Source of the DNA: Homarus americanus
Lineage: Eukaryota > Arthropoda > Malacostraca > Decapoda > Nephropidae
Assembly (NCBI RefSeq): GCF_018991925.1
Contig: NW_024755046.1
Location: 1 to 64,000, forward strand
DNA length: 64,000 nt
Direction: 5' to 3'
A program made the translations under genes and the position numbers. Shown piece after piece: positions 32,862-45,028 of this stretch (positions are counted from its first letter, which is position 1; each line of letters opens with the position of its first letter). Under the pieces are notes generated by a model, which worked only from the letters and a program-made list of their open reading frames with translations, was not told the origin of the DNA and did not search any database.

Positions 32862-33262
32862 CACACACACACACCTTCCCTCCCACACACACCTTTCCCT
32901 CCCCACACACACATATTCTCCCACACACACACCTTCCCTCCCTCACACACACCTTCCCTCCCCTCACACACCTTCCCTCCCTCACACACACACACCTTCC
33001 CTCCCTCACACACACACACACCTTTCCCTCCCACACACACACACACCTTTCCCTCCCACACACACACACCTTCCCTCCCACACACACACCTTCCCCTCCT
33101 CACACACCTTCCCCCTCCCACACACACACACCTTCCTCCCACACACACACACCTTTCCCTCCCACACACACACCTTTCCTCCCACACACACACACACACA
33201 CACCTTTCCCCTTCCCACACACACACCTTTCTCCCACACACACACACCTTTCCCTCCCACAC
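32862..33262 (+). repeat. CA-rich minisatellite (CACACACACACCTTCCCTCC)
   Basis: About 19 units of variable length in which a CA run of 6-20 bp alternates with CTTCCCTCC or CTTTCCCTCC. Frames across it are artefacts. Confidence 0.95.
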
Positions 33263-33383
33263 TCTCATCAATTTTTCTTTCTACTACTACATATTATCTA
33301 CCACTTTCCTTTCTTTCTTTTTCCTTTCCTTCTTTTACTTTCATGATCAATAACACACAATATATTCGGCTTGTCGTGTCTTG

Positions 33384-33385
<2 letters not shown>
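33263..33385. other. Pyrimidine-rich spacer
   Basis: No feature beyond CTTTCC words. Confidence 0.5.

Positions 33386-33462
<77 letters not shown>
33386..33462. repeat. (GT)n microsatellite
   Basis: About 38 uninterrupted units; one of the longest pure runs here. Confidence 0.97.
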
Positions 33463-33464
<2 letters not shown>

Positions 33465-33592
33465 CGTCCCCAAAGGCTCTTATGGTTTCCCTGGGCGGTT
33501 AGAGTCATCGGATCGCGTCGTGTCGGAAGCGAGTAAAAGGGAGGGCGGGAAGGAAGGGGAGTGGAAGGGAAGGGTGCAGCAAATATCTTCCT

Positions 33593-33624
<32 letters not shown>

Positions 33625-34008
33625 GGCACCTTCCACGTGAAAAAAATAAATTTGATGAAAAATAAATTTTTCACTCTTAAAGGCATTCAAGATGGGGAAG
33701 TGAGAAGGAGGGAGGGAGGGGAGAGATGAATTCAATTTGAGGAAGCATTTTCCGGGTCGCTCTCAATCACTCTCTATCTCACTTTGACTTCCTCTCTCTC
33801 TTTTTTTTCTTCTCTCTCTATTTACTCTATCTCTCTTTTATTATCTCACTTTCTCTTTCTCTGATGACCGAAATTGGTTATTATACCCCACCTGGCCACC
33901 GTAATTGGCTATTATGACCACCTCACCAACAAAATTGGCTTAAGTCAATAATTAATTAGCTAAACATCACCAATTATTAAAACAAACAAGAATATCTCAT
34001 AATTATAC
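33463..34008. other. No gene seen; (TC) run and CT-rich sequence
   Basis: (TC) at 33594-33619, purines 33530-33575, CTCTCT words 33785-33860, and three AATTGGCTATTATGACC-type words at 33870-33930. Confidence 0.5.
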
Positions 34009-34436
34009 TTAAATAGTGAAATTATATAACCCTCTCCCTATAATTACCTGTACTAGCCAAACTAACCAACAACTCCCAATTATAACTCGTGAAATTATAT
34101 AACTATCTATAATTACCTGTACTAGCCAAACTAACCAACAACTCCCAATTATAACTCGTGAAATTATATAACTATCTATAATTACCTGTACTAGCCAAAC
34201 TAACCAACAAAATCCCAATGATAACTCGTGAAATTATATAACTATCTATAATTACCTGTACTAGCCAAACTAACCAACAACTCCCAATTATAAATCGTGA
34301 AATTATATAACTATCTATAATTACCTGTACTAGCCAAACTAACCAACAACTCCCAATTATAAATCGTGAAATTATATAACCCTCTCCCTATAATTACCTG
34401 TACTAGCCAAACTAACCAACAAAATCCAAATTATAC
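34009..34436 (+). repeat. ~64-70-bp tandem repeat, six copies
   Basis: Unit blocks are GTGAAATTATATAACTATCT, ATAATTACCTGTACTAGCCA and AACTAACCAACAACTCCCAA. First and last units carry the variant CCCTCTCCC. Confidence 0.96.
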
Positions 34437-34690
34437 TCAAAATTTAACGCCAAACTATTAACAATTAAACCCAGACCATTACATATAACAACTTCTATAA
34501 ATTCAGGAAACCACATTAGATTCAAGTAATACATTCTAATCCTATAAGAGCCTTAGATAACAGAGCGTCTATACGTAACACAAGAGGATCCAATCTCACT
34601 CGCCTTGTCAGGGAATCTAAACACGTCGGATCAAATACCACTTGAGGGAGTGTGTGTGTGTTGATTCTCCCGCCATCCCATCGTCGATAA
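34437..34690. other. Unique intronic stretch
   Basis: No feature recognised. Confidence 0.5.
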
Positions 34691-34780
34691 CTGTTTATGA
34701 GATATACCTATCCACTTTAAGAGATACCTATCCACTTTAAGAGATACCTATCCACTTTAAGAGATACCTGTCCACTTAAG
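34691..34780 (+). repeat. 20-bp tandem repeat (GAGATACCTATCCACTTTAA)
   Basis: Four units, the last two with single-base differences. Confidence 0.95.
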
Positions 34781-34936
34781 AGAACACTTTTGTGGGGTTT
34801 TTTTAGAGATAAGAGATAGTATCCAGGTTTTTAAAGATAGAGAATAAGTGAGAAATGAGTTCGTTTTCTCTGACCAGTTTCTGACGAGTGAGTCGAGTCA
34901 ATATGTGAAGTAAGGTTGTTGTTTCAAGGCGATCAG

Positions 34937-34942
34937 GTGTGT

Positions 34943-34997
<55 letters not shown>
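34937..34997. repeat. (GT)n microsatellite
   Basis: One GTAT interruption at the left end. Confidence 0.96.
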
Positions 34998-34998
<1 letters not shown>

Positions 34999-35034
34999 AT
35001 CTAATTCCCCCCTCCCCCCTTTTCCATGAGTCCG

Positions 35035-35300
35035 ATTTGTAGGATTCGAACTATAAAAAGAGGAGAGGAGAGAGAGAGAAGAGAAGAGGGAGAAGAGAAG
35101 AGAGAGAAGAGATAATAAACGAAAGAGGATTCAATCGCGTCCATTCAGGTGATACAAACTCTCTATTCCTGGAGGGTTTAGCGATTCAAACTCACCCCAC
35201 ACGTCTATCCCTCCCCCCCTTCCTCCCCCCCACCTCCCTACCCCCTCCACGTCCTTTACCCCCCCTCTCCTACCTCTTTCTCCCCCCCCCTACCCATGGT
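35035..35300. repeat. Purine (GAGAGAAGAG) then C-rich tract
   Basis: AGAGAAGAG words at 35055-35130 and C-rich CCCCCTCCC words at 35205-35293. Confidence 0.8.
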
Positions 35301-35364
35301 GTTGGCGTTCGTGGATTCACTCGTTTATGAATGCAGTATTGGTAAGTGTTTCTGTCATCTATAG

Positions 35365-35437
35365 CCGAGAGACAGACAGACAGACGAACAGAAATCCCCA
35401 TCGTATTACCAAGCATTCACAGACAGACAGACAGACA

Positions 35438-35504
<67 letters not shown>
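35365..35504. repeat. (CAGA)n and (AC)n microsatellites
   Basis: ACAG units at 35368-35386 and 35410-35438, then AC to 35504. Confidence 0.96.
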
Positions 35505-35505
<1 letters not shown>

Positions 35506-36010
35506 AAAAATAGAAAAAGAGAGAGATTCAATCATTTATACACACAACAAAAAACAAAAGTTAAATCGTCTATACATTTCCCTCACATCGCCACACTATT
35601 CCCGCGTCAAGTAAAAACAACAATAAAATAGCTCTAATAGGCATCAGATCCCAATTACACCTTATTTAACTCTGTTTATATGACTCAAATAACACCTTCC
35701 CAATTAATTAACCTGTGAAACGTGGTATTACAAAATATTTAATTCACCTATTGTTATTCCCAGAAAAAAAATACAGATTATGTAATACTTCTCTATGGTG
35801 TAATAGCTTTTACTGTAATGGCTGGCTGTAATCGTTTAGTGAGAGGTTGCAGTAGAATTTTGTTATGGTCTTTACAGCAAGAGTTGAGCAATGAGTTGAG
35901 GATGGAAAAGGAAGTATTATTTTTAAGATAGATTAATTAAGTTGATGTGTGATTAATTGGAGTTTTTATACAGGTATATATAATTAGTAAATGGTTACCT
36001 GAGGACACAC
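35505..36010. other. AT-rich intronic stretch, no feature
   Basis: Unique sequence. Confidence 0.5.
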
Positions 36011-36014
36011 TTAT

Positions 36015-36151
36015 GTTTCTCTCTCTCTTTCTTTCTTTCTTTCAGTCCTCTCTCTTTATTCTCTCTCTCTCTCTCTCGGTCTCTTGTCCTATCCCCTTTC
36101 TCTCTGTTGTTCTATCCCCTTTGTTTCTCTCGCTCTCTTTCTCTGTTCATC

Positions 36152-36202
<51 letters not shown>
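36015..36202. repeat. Pyrimidine tract ending in (TC)n
   Basis: CTTT and TC words, then pure TC at 36154-36202. Confidence 0.93.
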
Positions 36203-36203
<1 letters not shown>

Positions 36204-36396
36204 CGCACGTACTCTGCTTTCCCTTTGAACTCAAGCTCACACACTCAAACGCCTTTCTCTAGCCTTCAGAAATAAAAAAAGAAAGCTACAAGACCCCAAG
36301 AGAAATGTGAAAGCCATCCCATTCTCTCTCCGACTTTCTGAAAGCTTGTGAAGTGAAAGATGGGTGAGAAAGTGAGTTCAGAAACACGTGTTGGTT

Positions 36397-36470
36397 TTAG
36401 GTTAGGTTAGATTAGGTTTGGTTAGGTTAGGTTAGGTTAGTGTTTCTCTATGTTAGGTCAGATTAGCGTT
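36397..36470 (+). repeat. (TTAGG)n interstitial patch
   Basis: About ten units with TTAGA and TTTGG variants, fading by 36470. Confidence 0.92.
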
Positions 36471-36578
36471 AGGGTGGTTAATCTTTAGGTGTAATAAGCT
36501 TGGGTGAAATAAGCTTGGATGAAAACTTATGAACTCATTAATATGTTAAGTGTGGAGGCATGTAAGAATATTTAGAAG

Positions 36579-36610
36579 CACACACACACACACACACACA
36601 CACGCGCGCG
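36579..36610. repeat. (AC)n followed by CG run
   Basis: CA to 36603, then CGCGCG. Confidence 0.94.
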
Positions 36611-36750
36611 TAGCGAGTGAGTGTTTGGGGTCCTGTGTATTTAATAAGATTGTGGTGTCGAACAGGAATCCGTAGGCGAGGAACTTGAAGTGGTAGAAGG
36701 TGGTGGGTGCAGGTAGAGACAAGTAACGATGTGGAGACGATAACTGGGAG

Positions 36751-36804
<54 letters not shown>
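36751..36804. repeat. (GT)n and (GA)n microsatellites
   Basis: Adjacent GT and GA runs. Confidence 0.95.
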
Positions 36805-36806
<2 letters not shown>

Positions 36807-36829
36807 CAAGACTCAAGACTCTCACTTCC

Positions 36830-37190
36830 CCTTCCAAAGTAAACACACCCTCCTCCTGCCCCACTCATTACCTCTCCTCCCTACCCCCTCTTCCCTCCTC
36901 CTCAATCAAAGGGCGCCCTCCAGAGAGAAAAGACGCCCCTCCCTCCCTCCTTACCCTCCCCCACTCTCACCTCCCCCTCCCCTCCCTTTCCTACTCTTAC
37001 CTCCCTCACTCCCCTCTCCCTATTTACTCCCTGACTTCATTTACTCCCTTTTTTTCATATTTTTCCGAGAGTCATTAAAGTATATGGAGGGCATTCACCT
37101 TTTGACCTCCTCCCTGAGAGCTGAGGTCACGTCAAGGTTGGGGGAGGAGGGGGAGGGAGGTGAGGTGGTGGCGGGTGGTAGTAAGGGTTA
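36830..37190. repeat. C/T-rich tract then G-rich patch
   Basis: CCTCCC words to 37040, then GGGAGG at 37140-37190. No coding signal. Confidence 0.75.
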
Positions 37191-37399
37191 ATATTTTTTA
37201 ATCGCTTCGTTAGGTAATTGAGGATTATTGAGGAGGTTCGTTAAGTGGTAGCTAAGTGGTCGTTGACTAATCATTTATAGTTTTTATAAATACTAACATT
37301 ACTTACATTTCGGTGGCATTATTATTACGAGCATTAAAATGTTTTCATCCACGCTAGTACAACTACTATTATTAATACTATTTATATTAGTACCTATTA

Positions 37400-37530
37400 T
37401 TACTATTACTATTATCACTTAATCAATGCTATTATCATCATTACTACTACTACCATTACTACTACTACCACTACTACTACTACCACTACCACCTTCACCA
37501 AAACAACTACTACTACTATCGCTACTATTA
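37400..37530. repeat. (TAC)n/(ACT)n trinucleotide repeats
   Basis: TACTACTACCA words, degenerate, from about 37438 to 37528. Confidence 0.88.
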
Positions 37531-38545
37531 CCCATCCAAGACGTATCCCAAACTTCGTGCATACTGGAAAAAAAAAAGACTGGGAACATTTTTCTTCCCA
37601 GTATTGACAAGACTTTCGGGGTATACATATATTTTTTCTTTAGTATTGCCAAGAAACCTAAGTTACTTCTCCATCTCCCAAACAGTGAATTGAGATCAAA
37701 TACGTCCTCTTAATATTGCGCCTTCTCGTATGTGTTACCGACTTCACATGACTTTCAACTCAAGGCTCCAATCTGTGAAGGGAGTGAACAGATTAGATGT
37801 CCAGTGAATATTTTCTTTTTTAAACTGTGAGCTATTTCTAGATTGTAATTTCGTTTTTTTATTATTATATTGGAGTTTTATTATATTATTTAAGTTACTG
37901 TGAGCAAAATTATGTTGTAATCATCGGTGTTGTCAAGTCTTAGAATAATTTAATTCATTTTCAAACGTCAGGAATGATATCACTCCAAACAGTTTTGCGA
38001 AAATAAAAGAAAAAAAGGAAGAAAGTAAGAGAGAGTGAAAAGAAAGGAAAGAGATACAATATGGGAGTAAAATATATTCAGGAGACAAAGGAAAGAAATC
38101 TTCTCGTCGGCAACTCTTGACTCGACATTCGTTTTCCCGCGCTTTTCCTCTGTTTACATTCCGCCGAAGGGGGATACGAGCCCAGGGTCCCTTATTCTTC
38201 CCGCCACTGTATAAATGGTACGTGTTTACCGCCGGTAATGATTCCTTAGCCAAAAATGCCCAGCTGGAGTGTTGGTTTTTAATTCCATATTCCCTGGAGC
38301 GTACGAACCTTTGTTGATATTTCCCCTCCTTTTTTGAAATAAATAAAAAAAAACTAATCTTGATTTCGGTGTTAGAAAGATTTTTACGTCCATTGATCTG
38401 AGTTGTAGTGAACCAGAAGTTTTCTCTTATCTCTCTATGATATGAGGAGAAAAATATTACGAGTCCTTGTGAATCTCTGAGAATCCATCTTCACATCGTA
38501 ACCTTGGATGAATCGGATACAGTGGCGCATATAACTGTAGTAGGC
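37531..38545. other. Unique intronic stretch, no gene seen
   Basis: CATTGACAAG-type short duplications near 37590-37680 (CCCAGTATTG/TTTAGTATTGCCAAGA). A patch with higher GC at 38100-38310 includes TTTTCCCGCGCTTTT at 38131 and TATAAATG at 38209. I could not link it to an exon. Confidence 0.45.
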
Positions 38546-38549
38546 GTTG

Positions 38550-38643
38550 AAGGGGGGAGGAGGAGGGGGTAGGGGGAGAGAGGGGGGAGAAAGGGGAGGG
38601 GGAGGAGGGAGTAGGGGGAGAGGGGGGAGGAGGAGGGGGGGGG
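38550..38643 (+). repeat. G-rich GGGGGAGAGGGGGGAGGAGG tract
   Basis: Guanine runs on the + strand. Confidence 0.93.
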
Positions 38644-39540
38644 TAGTCAGACACAGCCCCAACCTTTGCTAAACAGACAAGTGGATGGAACTCAATAATA
38701 ACATCTCCCTTCCAGTTCCCCCCACCTCCACCTTTTCCAGGAACTTATTAACGACACTGGACAGATAGATCCACAGGTATCCAGTTCCAGTCTTAAGTGA
38801 ACTAATTAAATACTTCCTTCAGTCATAAGATACGAGATCAAATTAATATAACAATCTTTGATGATCTAATTTTGCGTTTTATCTTATGTGAATTAGTTAA
38901 ATATATCCTTATATTAGTAGATAAAGGGGGAAAATTATCCTATAAAACCTATAACAGCTTAATTAACCTATAACAGCTTAATTATATATAATGAACTATA
39001 TATTATAGCTTAAGGTGTTTAACTAATTAAGTATTTCCAAACGAACACAAAAAACAAAATCCCACCTCGTAATTAGCATTGAAAGTTATTAAAATCATCC
39101 AAGCGTCATTACCAATAATTACCCCGCAATCGAATCGTGGACCATAGATTCGGATTCAACATACACTAAGGAGTACCAATACAAAATCCCAGACACTAAA
39201 ATATAGGCCTACTCTTCTAGCGGAATTGGAATTTAAGCGATCACATTATACACAATTCTCTTATCAACACAAATAGGCCAAAATTATAATACGAATTTCT
39301 TTTACAATCTTTGGAGAGAATCTAGACTTTGGATTCTAATTGAGTCTTATGTACTGTATATTTTCCCTGCTTGGAGACGAGTAAATAGCCTACGAAAATC
39401 CCTTAAGCTACAGAATAAACTTAGCCCAGAAAATACAGATTAAATTACTGTACTGTTATTTAATCTCTTCTTCGTGAATTCTTAGTAATGTTATAGATTC
39501 ACCTGATGATAAAGCACCCTAACGCTGCCTCTAACTGGGG
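38644..39540. other. AT-rich intronic stretch, no feature
   Basis: Short duplicate ACCTATAACAGCTTAATTA at 38945-38985; otherwise unique. Confidence 0.5.
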
Positions 39541-39597
39541 GAGGGGGGAGGTTAGGTTAGGTTAGGTTAGGTTAGGTTAAGTTAGGTTAGGTTAAGA
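39541..39597 (+). repeat. (TTAGG)n interstitial patch
   Basis: About nine units with one TTAAG variant. Confidence 0.93.
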
Positions 39598-40345
39598 CGA
39601 GATTACCAAACATCGCGTCCTCTGCTAAACGCATTCCCTTGTATCAGGTATGTATGACAGAAAACAGCGTCGATGATTGGGTTTCACTGTTCATGACTTC
39701 AAAGAAACAATTTAAATCAGACGAGGGAAAAAAAAGCGAGGAATTCACTTTCGCTTTACCGTCCATGAGTGATGGAAAAAAAAAAGTTAATAGTCCTTGA
39801 ATTTAAACTGAAAATTAAAAACAAAAAGAAATTCAGTTTGGACGAATGATTTTGATAATTAAGAAAAAATGGTAATAATTGTAGAATGGAAAGTGAAAAT
39901 TAATGAATGAGGAATTTAGTTTAGACGAGAGAACTTGAGAATTATGGAAAGAAAGAAAAAAATTAATATATGTAAATAGAAAAAATAATAAAAATGTGAA
40001 CACGTAATTAAGATAATAGAATTTTACATATAATGAGTATGTCTAAAAAATGAAAGGAAAAAAAAAATAAAAAAAAAATTAAAAAAATAAAATACACGAA
40101 AACAAAAAAAATAAAAAATACAAATCGATATAAACGAAAATATAAATAAAACAAACTAAAGAATTCATTGAAAACCCTGAAGCAAAAAAAAATAGATCCA
40201 GGTCACAAAAGCAGTAAATTGAGGTTAGATCCGGTTCAGTCCTCGTGGTCATGATTAAGAGTAAAGCTGGTAAAAAAACAAAGGAGCATCACGTGAAGAT
40301 TAAACACCCTAGCTTATTTTATCTGGTTATTTAAATACTTTAACG
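39598..40345. other. A-rich intronic stretch
   Basis: A greatly exceeds T from 39780 to 40200, as at 22130-22760. No gene. Confidence 0.55.
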
Positions 40346-40470
40346 CTGGCCTAACCTAACCTAACCTAACCTAACCTAAAGTAACGCTAACCTAACCTCT
40401 CCTGAGCTAACTTAACCTAACATAACATAAAAACCAAACGTAACGCAACGTAACCTAACACTAACCCCAC
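40346..40470 (-). repeat. (CCTAA)n interstitial patch
   Basis: Pure CCTAA at 40349-40380, then degenerate variants such as GTAACGCAACGTAACC. Confidence 0.9.
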
Positions 40471-40975
40471 CTAGGTGACATTAAGGTATTCAATCATCAT
40501 GTGAAATAAACTAGAGTACCCAATCATCAGGTGACCCTCCCCCCTGCAGCAACCATGTAAACAAAACGAGTCATAACTCCCTAAAATATGGAAGAAAAAT
40601 AATGATTCTTGGTCCACTATGAGATCTAGTTGAGCTTAAATCAACTTCGGAGTATAAACGCTCAAGTTACCATGTTTACAAAAAAAAATACCACGACGGA
40701 AGGCCAGGCGGAACCACGAACGTACGATTAATAGGAAAGAATATATCGTATAAAAAAAAATAAATAAAAAATACACAGAAATGATAAATGGTCATGTCTA
40801 TAAAACACGCGGGGAAATAAACCAACTGTAGTGAATGATGTGTGGGCGTAAGGCAGCGATATCCGGTACAGTTGGAGGACTTTACCGCCACTTAGCGAGT
40901 AAATAGTGATATAACGAGGTGGAACGTAATCCTGTGACGATACTTACTGAGTAGAGGGAGAGAGTGGTGAGGAGT
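40471..40975. other. Unique stretch; possible third copy of the CCAAGTTT dispersed element
   Basis: AAACGCTCAAGTTACC at 40658-40673 resembles the ends at 16100 and 26970. Otherwise no feature. Confidence 0.35.
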
Positions 40976-41123
40976 CATTGAGAGGGAAGAAAAGGGGAGA
41001 GGAAAGGGAGGGAAGAAAAGGGGAGAGGAAAGGGAGAGGAGACGGGGATGAAGAGGTGAGGAAAGGGATTAGGGGAAGGAAAACAACAAGCGTGAAGAAG
41101 GAAGGAGAGGAAGGAGAGAAAGA

Positions 41124-41156
<33 letters not shown>
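40976..41156. repeat. Purine-rich tract ending in (GA)n
   Basis: GGGAAGAAAAGGGGAGAGGA is duplicated at 40983 and 41009; GA run at 41127-41158. Confidence 0.9.
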
Positions 41157-41157
<1 letters not shown>

Positions 41158-41669
41158 CAAACAACCACCCACATCTTTCTTTCATCAAACATCAACAATA
41201 CCACCACCCCCCCCAACATAAAATAGCCGCCACCCACCACCACCTCTTCTCCCAAATACAATAATTATCCCCTACACATCTCCATTAACCTCCTTTAGCT
41301 CTTAATCATCTCCTTATTGTATTCAAACCAACTAATAAGCAATCAACACTCGATGTATGTAAGTTATGAATGGATGGGTGTTGCGATCTGTCGACAAAGG
41401 AAGCTCTCGCGTCAACAACAACAACTCGGAACTTGTCAATGGGAGGGAAACTGACTGACTGCCAGGCGTATGATGCATTACAGAATATATTTTAGTCTAG
41501 TTCTCCTTCTAATACTCTGTACAGTAAGCATGTATCTTGTAGTGTTCTTTACCTACAATAGTGGTTCAGTGTCTATAGATATTTCTTAGTAAATCTTTTT
41601 TTTTTTTTGTGATCACTTGAAGATTGGACACTCCAGTTTATTTCACCTGATAATGTAAATAGTCGCTTT
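41157..41669. other. Unique intronic stretch
   Basis: No feature recognised. Confidence 0.5.
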
Positions 41670-41885
41670 TTGGTTAGGTTAAGTTAGGTTAAGTAACGTC
41701 AGGTCAGGTTAGGTTAAGTAAGGTCAGATTTGGCTAAGAAAGGTCAGGTTTGGTTAAGAAGGTCAGGTTTGGTTAAGTAAGGTCCGGTTAGGTTAAGTAA
41801 GATCAGGTTTAGTTAAGTAAGATCAGGTTTGGTTAAGTCAGGTTAGGTTAAGTAAGGTCAGGTATGATAAGTAAGGTTCGAATTA
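41670..41885 (+). repeat. Degenerate GGTTAAGTAAGGTCA array
   Basis: About 14 units of GGTTAAGTAAGGTCA, related to TTAGG-type sequence (GGTTAGGTTA at several points). AGGTCA half-sites recur in it. Confidence 0.85.
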
Positions 41886-42098
41886 GATAAGGTCAGCATC
41901 AGGGAGGTCAATCTCCAGGTGAAATAAGCTGGGTTGTCTACTCTTCAAGTTGTCCAACCTTTGCTATTAATGAATTAAATGTAAATATATTAAAGAATGA
42001 GGAATTAGATTCTTTTGAGATTATTTAAGAACTGTTAAGTAAACTGTAGCCACCACACCTAAAGCATTTCGTTGAATTTACTAACATAAAACAAAAAC

Positions 42099-42167
42099 AA
42101 TAATAATAATAATAACAATAATAATAATAACAATAATAATAATAATAACAATAATAATAATAATAAT
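42099..42167. repeat. (AAT)n with AAC interruptions
   Basis: Trinucleotide run. Confidence 0.95.
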
Positions 42168-42404
42168 AGTAACACACTTCACAACAGCATCACAAGTTAG
42201 TAAGTTTAGTGACCAACCATTAACCCAGAAAGTCAATTATCAAGTTATCTTCTCCACATCTGAGTCAGGGTGCCAGATATAAGAGCCACTTGACCCTAAT
42301 AGCTTAGTGCCACGGGCCATCAGTGTCAGCCTGTGATTGGTTGAACTATTTCTTATCGTGGAGTTGATTGGCGAGTCATTTTGTGGGTCTGTATTTATTA
42401 GTTA

Positions 42405-42405
42405 C

Positions 42406-42486
<81 letters not shown>
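42405..42486. repeat. (ATT)n then (GTT)n
   Basis: The phase is unchanged at the switch near 42457. Confidence 0.97.
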
Positions 42487-42751
42487 ATCAAACCAATAAA
42501 CAACAATACCAACGCACAACCCCTGACCCCCTCCCCCCCGACTGTCACTTGTTTCCCGCCACTGCGACATCCTCTCCTGCCGCCCCTCCTCCGGGTCCTT
42601 GACAACTCCCGAGGTTCCTGCCAAAACTAATGAATCCTCTGGTGGCCACATTGACTCAATTAGTTCTTTCTGGCCGTGACCCCTAGCCTTGTTTTGGGCT
42701 CACGTTGGGTCATAGTTGTGATAAAGTGGGTGGGAGGGGTTGTTAGGTAGG

Positions 42752-42753
<2 letters not shown>

Positions 42754-42796
<43 letters not shown>

Positions 42797-42849
42797 TGCT
42801 TAGTGGAGATAAATGTACGGATGTGATTGTGTACATGATAATAATAATG

Positions 42850-42915
<66 letters not shown>
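42754..42915. repeat. (GT)n and (AAT)n microsatellites
   Basis: GT at 42754-42793, AAT at 42838-42915. Confidence 0.97.
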
Positions 42916-42917
<2 letters not shown>

Positions 42918-42969
42918 CAGGCTTCGGGGAGACATGTTATTCACCAAAGTGATTATTAATATCACATAC

Positions 42970-43595
42970 TTTTGGCGGGTACAACTAACACCTTTTTATG
43001 GCGGGAATAAACAGCTTTTGGCGGGAATAATCGGCTTTTGGCGGTAATTACATGATTTGGGAGGGAAACTGAAACCATTAAAGGACAAACATTAGTTGAG
43101 TTTTGAGTCAAAGGTGCTATTTAATTTTTTCTGTATCTGACGTAAATTATGATTCAGAAGGTCAACTTATTAATTATAAACTGTAATTATTTTTTTTACT
43201 ATTGACTGGACGAAAATAAACTAGTTCTCGTCGGTATAAAGACATTTTTGTGAGGAACATAAAATTATGGCGGGAATAGTGAGGTTTTGACGGGAATAGT
43301 GAGGTTTTGGCGGGAATAGTGAGATTTTGGCGGGAATAATGAGGTTTTGGCGGGAATAGTGAGGTTTTAGCGGGAATAGTGAGGTTTTGGCGGGATCCTA
43401 TGTCTTTTTGGCGGCAAATCTAAGACTTTTGGCGGCAAACCTAAATCCCTTTTCAAATGTCTCCAAGAATATTTTCTTTTAGAGCGAAAAATCTATTGGC
43501 GGGAACACTAAACCTTATTGGCGGGAAAACTAAACCGTATTGGCGGGAAATCCTGGACTCTTACAGTTAGCGGGAAACTTTGGGCGGGGAAAATC
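42970..43595 (+). repeat. Degenerate TTTTGGCGGGAATAGTGAGG array with E2F-like sites
   Basis: The best units are at 43265-43400, period 20 bp: TTTTGGCGGGAATAGTGAGG in about seven copies. Flanking copies of TTTTGGCGGGA or TATTGGCGGGAAA reach from 42972 to 43580. TTTGGCGGGAA is a near-perfect E2F/DP binding consensus. It is a minisatellite inside intron 1; occupancy by E2F is hypothetical. Confidence 0.85.
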
Positions 43596-43797
43596 CTGAG
43601 CCGGGACACAAGTTGAGAAACTCTTACTGCACCATCCATTAAGGCCCCCCAGGGAAAAAAACAAGGGAAAAAAAGTTCCATTAATCGGCTTTCAGGAGTA
43701 ACAACTTCAAGGTTGGGGAAGGGCCTCTTAGGAGAACTAGATACGGTTTATCAAAGGTTCCCAATATAAATTCTTACCTTGAGCGGAGACGGTAAAT

Positions 43798-44135
43798 TAT
43801 TGATACCTTGAGTACGATGATTTAACCCCTTGAGTACGATGATTTAATCCCTTGAGTACGATGATTTAACCCCTTGAGTACGATGATTTAACCCCTTGAA
43901 TACGATGATTTAACCCATTGAGTACGATGATTTAACCCCTTGAGTACGATGATTTAACCCCTTGAGTACGATGATTTAACCCACTGAGTACGATGATTTA
44001 ACCCATTGAGTACGATGACTCATATATGGACGATAACTTAACCCCTTGAATACGATGAGTTAACCCCTAGAGACTGATGACTTAACCCCTTGAGTACGAT
44101 GATTTAACCCATTGAGTACGATGATTTAACCCCTT
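43798..44135 (+). repeat. ~21-bp minisatellite (CCCTTGAGTACGATGATTTA)
   Basis: About 15 units of TTAACCCCTTGAGTACGATGA with a few substitutions and one disrupted stretch near 44015-44080. Confidence 0.96.
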
Positions 44136-44981
44136 AACTGAATTACATCTAAACGGATATAACAAGACGATTTTAACTGAAAGACAATTACGTCACATTC
44201 ATGAATCCAAAATGGCGACAAAATATTCCTAAGACCATACTAATTCATAGAAATTTTTTGTCAATATAAAAATAAGAAAACTAAACTAACTTGAGATTTT
44301 TTTTTGGGGGGGGAGGGGAGCTGATCTATGCCATCATGGTCGACTGGAACACGTAATTGGTCCAGAGATTCGATTTAGTCAGCCTTTTGATCGCAAGTTG
44401 AGGCTCAGGGTGAAGAAAATGCTCAACTGGTCCTCCAGGTTCTTTAGAGGTGATTTTTCAACTCTTACAGAATGGCAAAATGAACCAATTATCCCGGATT
44501 AATTGATGCTTGTTCTTGATGTCTTAATTCTCACTTCTTTCTTTCTATCTTTCTTACGTTTTTTTTCTTAATCTTTTGCCGTTTCCTTTATTCCCCTTAT
44601 CTTCGTCTCCTTCCTCCATCTTTTAGCCTTCCCTCTTCTTACTCCTTTCACTCTTACTTTCTGTCAGACTTCCACCCCTCCCCATCCACTCCTCCATCTC
44701 TCCCCCCCAACCCTCCCTCTCATTCCCACTCACACCTCCCCCTCATTCCCACTCACACCCCTCCCCCCTCCCCACTCAACAACAACAAACACAAAACAAG
44801 AAAAACTCATTAAAACAAAGACAAACAAAAGTACAAAAAAAAAATAGCCCTGGTAACAATAGCTGACATATGCCTCTGTTTCTTAACAACTTTGACCTGT
44901 AATTGACCCCGTAAGAAAGGATTGGATTGGTCCCTCTGCTGGAAGGGGTAATGAAGGGGTGGGGGTGAGGTGATGATGGGC

Positions 44982-44983
<2 letters not shown>
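44136..44983. other. No gene seen
   Basis: Pyrimidine-rich 44530-44770 with CACTCACACCTCCCCCTCAT words; otherwise unique. Confidence 0.5.

Positions 44984-45023
<40 letters not shown>
44984..45023. repeat. (GA)n microsatellite
   Basis: Uninterrupted run. Confidence 0.97.

Positions 45024-45028
<5 letters not shown>

Noticed and set aside
38100..38330. Alternative intronic promoter around TATAAATG
   Set aside because: No Inr or DPE at the right spacing and no exon linked to it.
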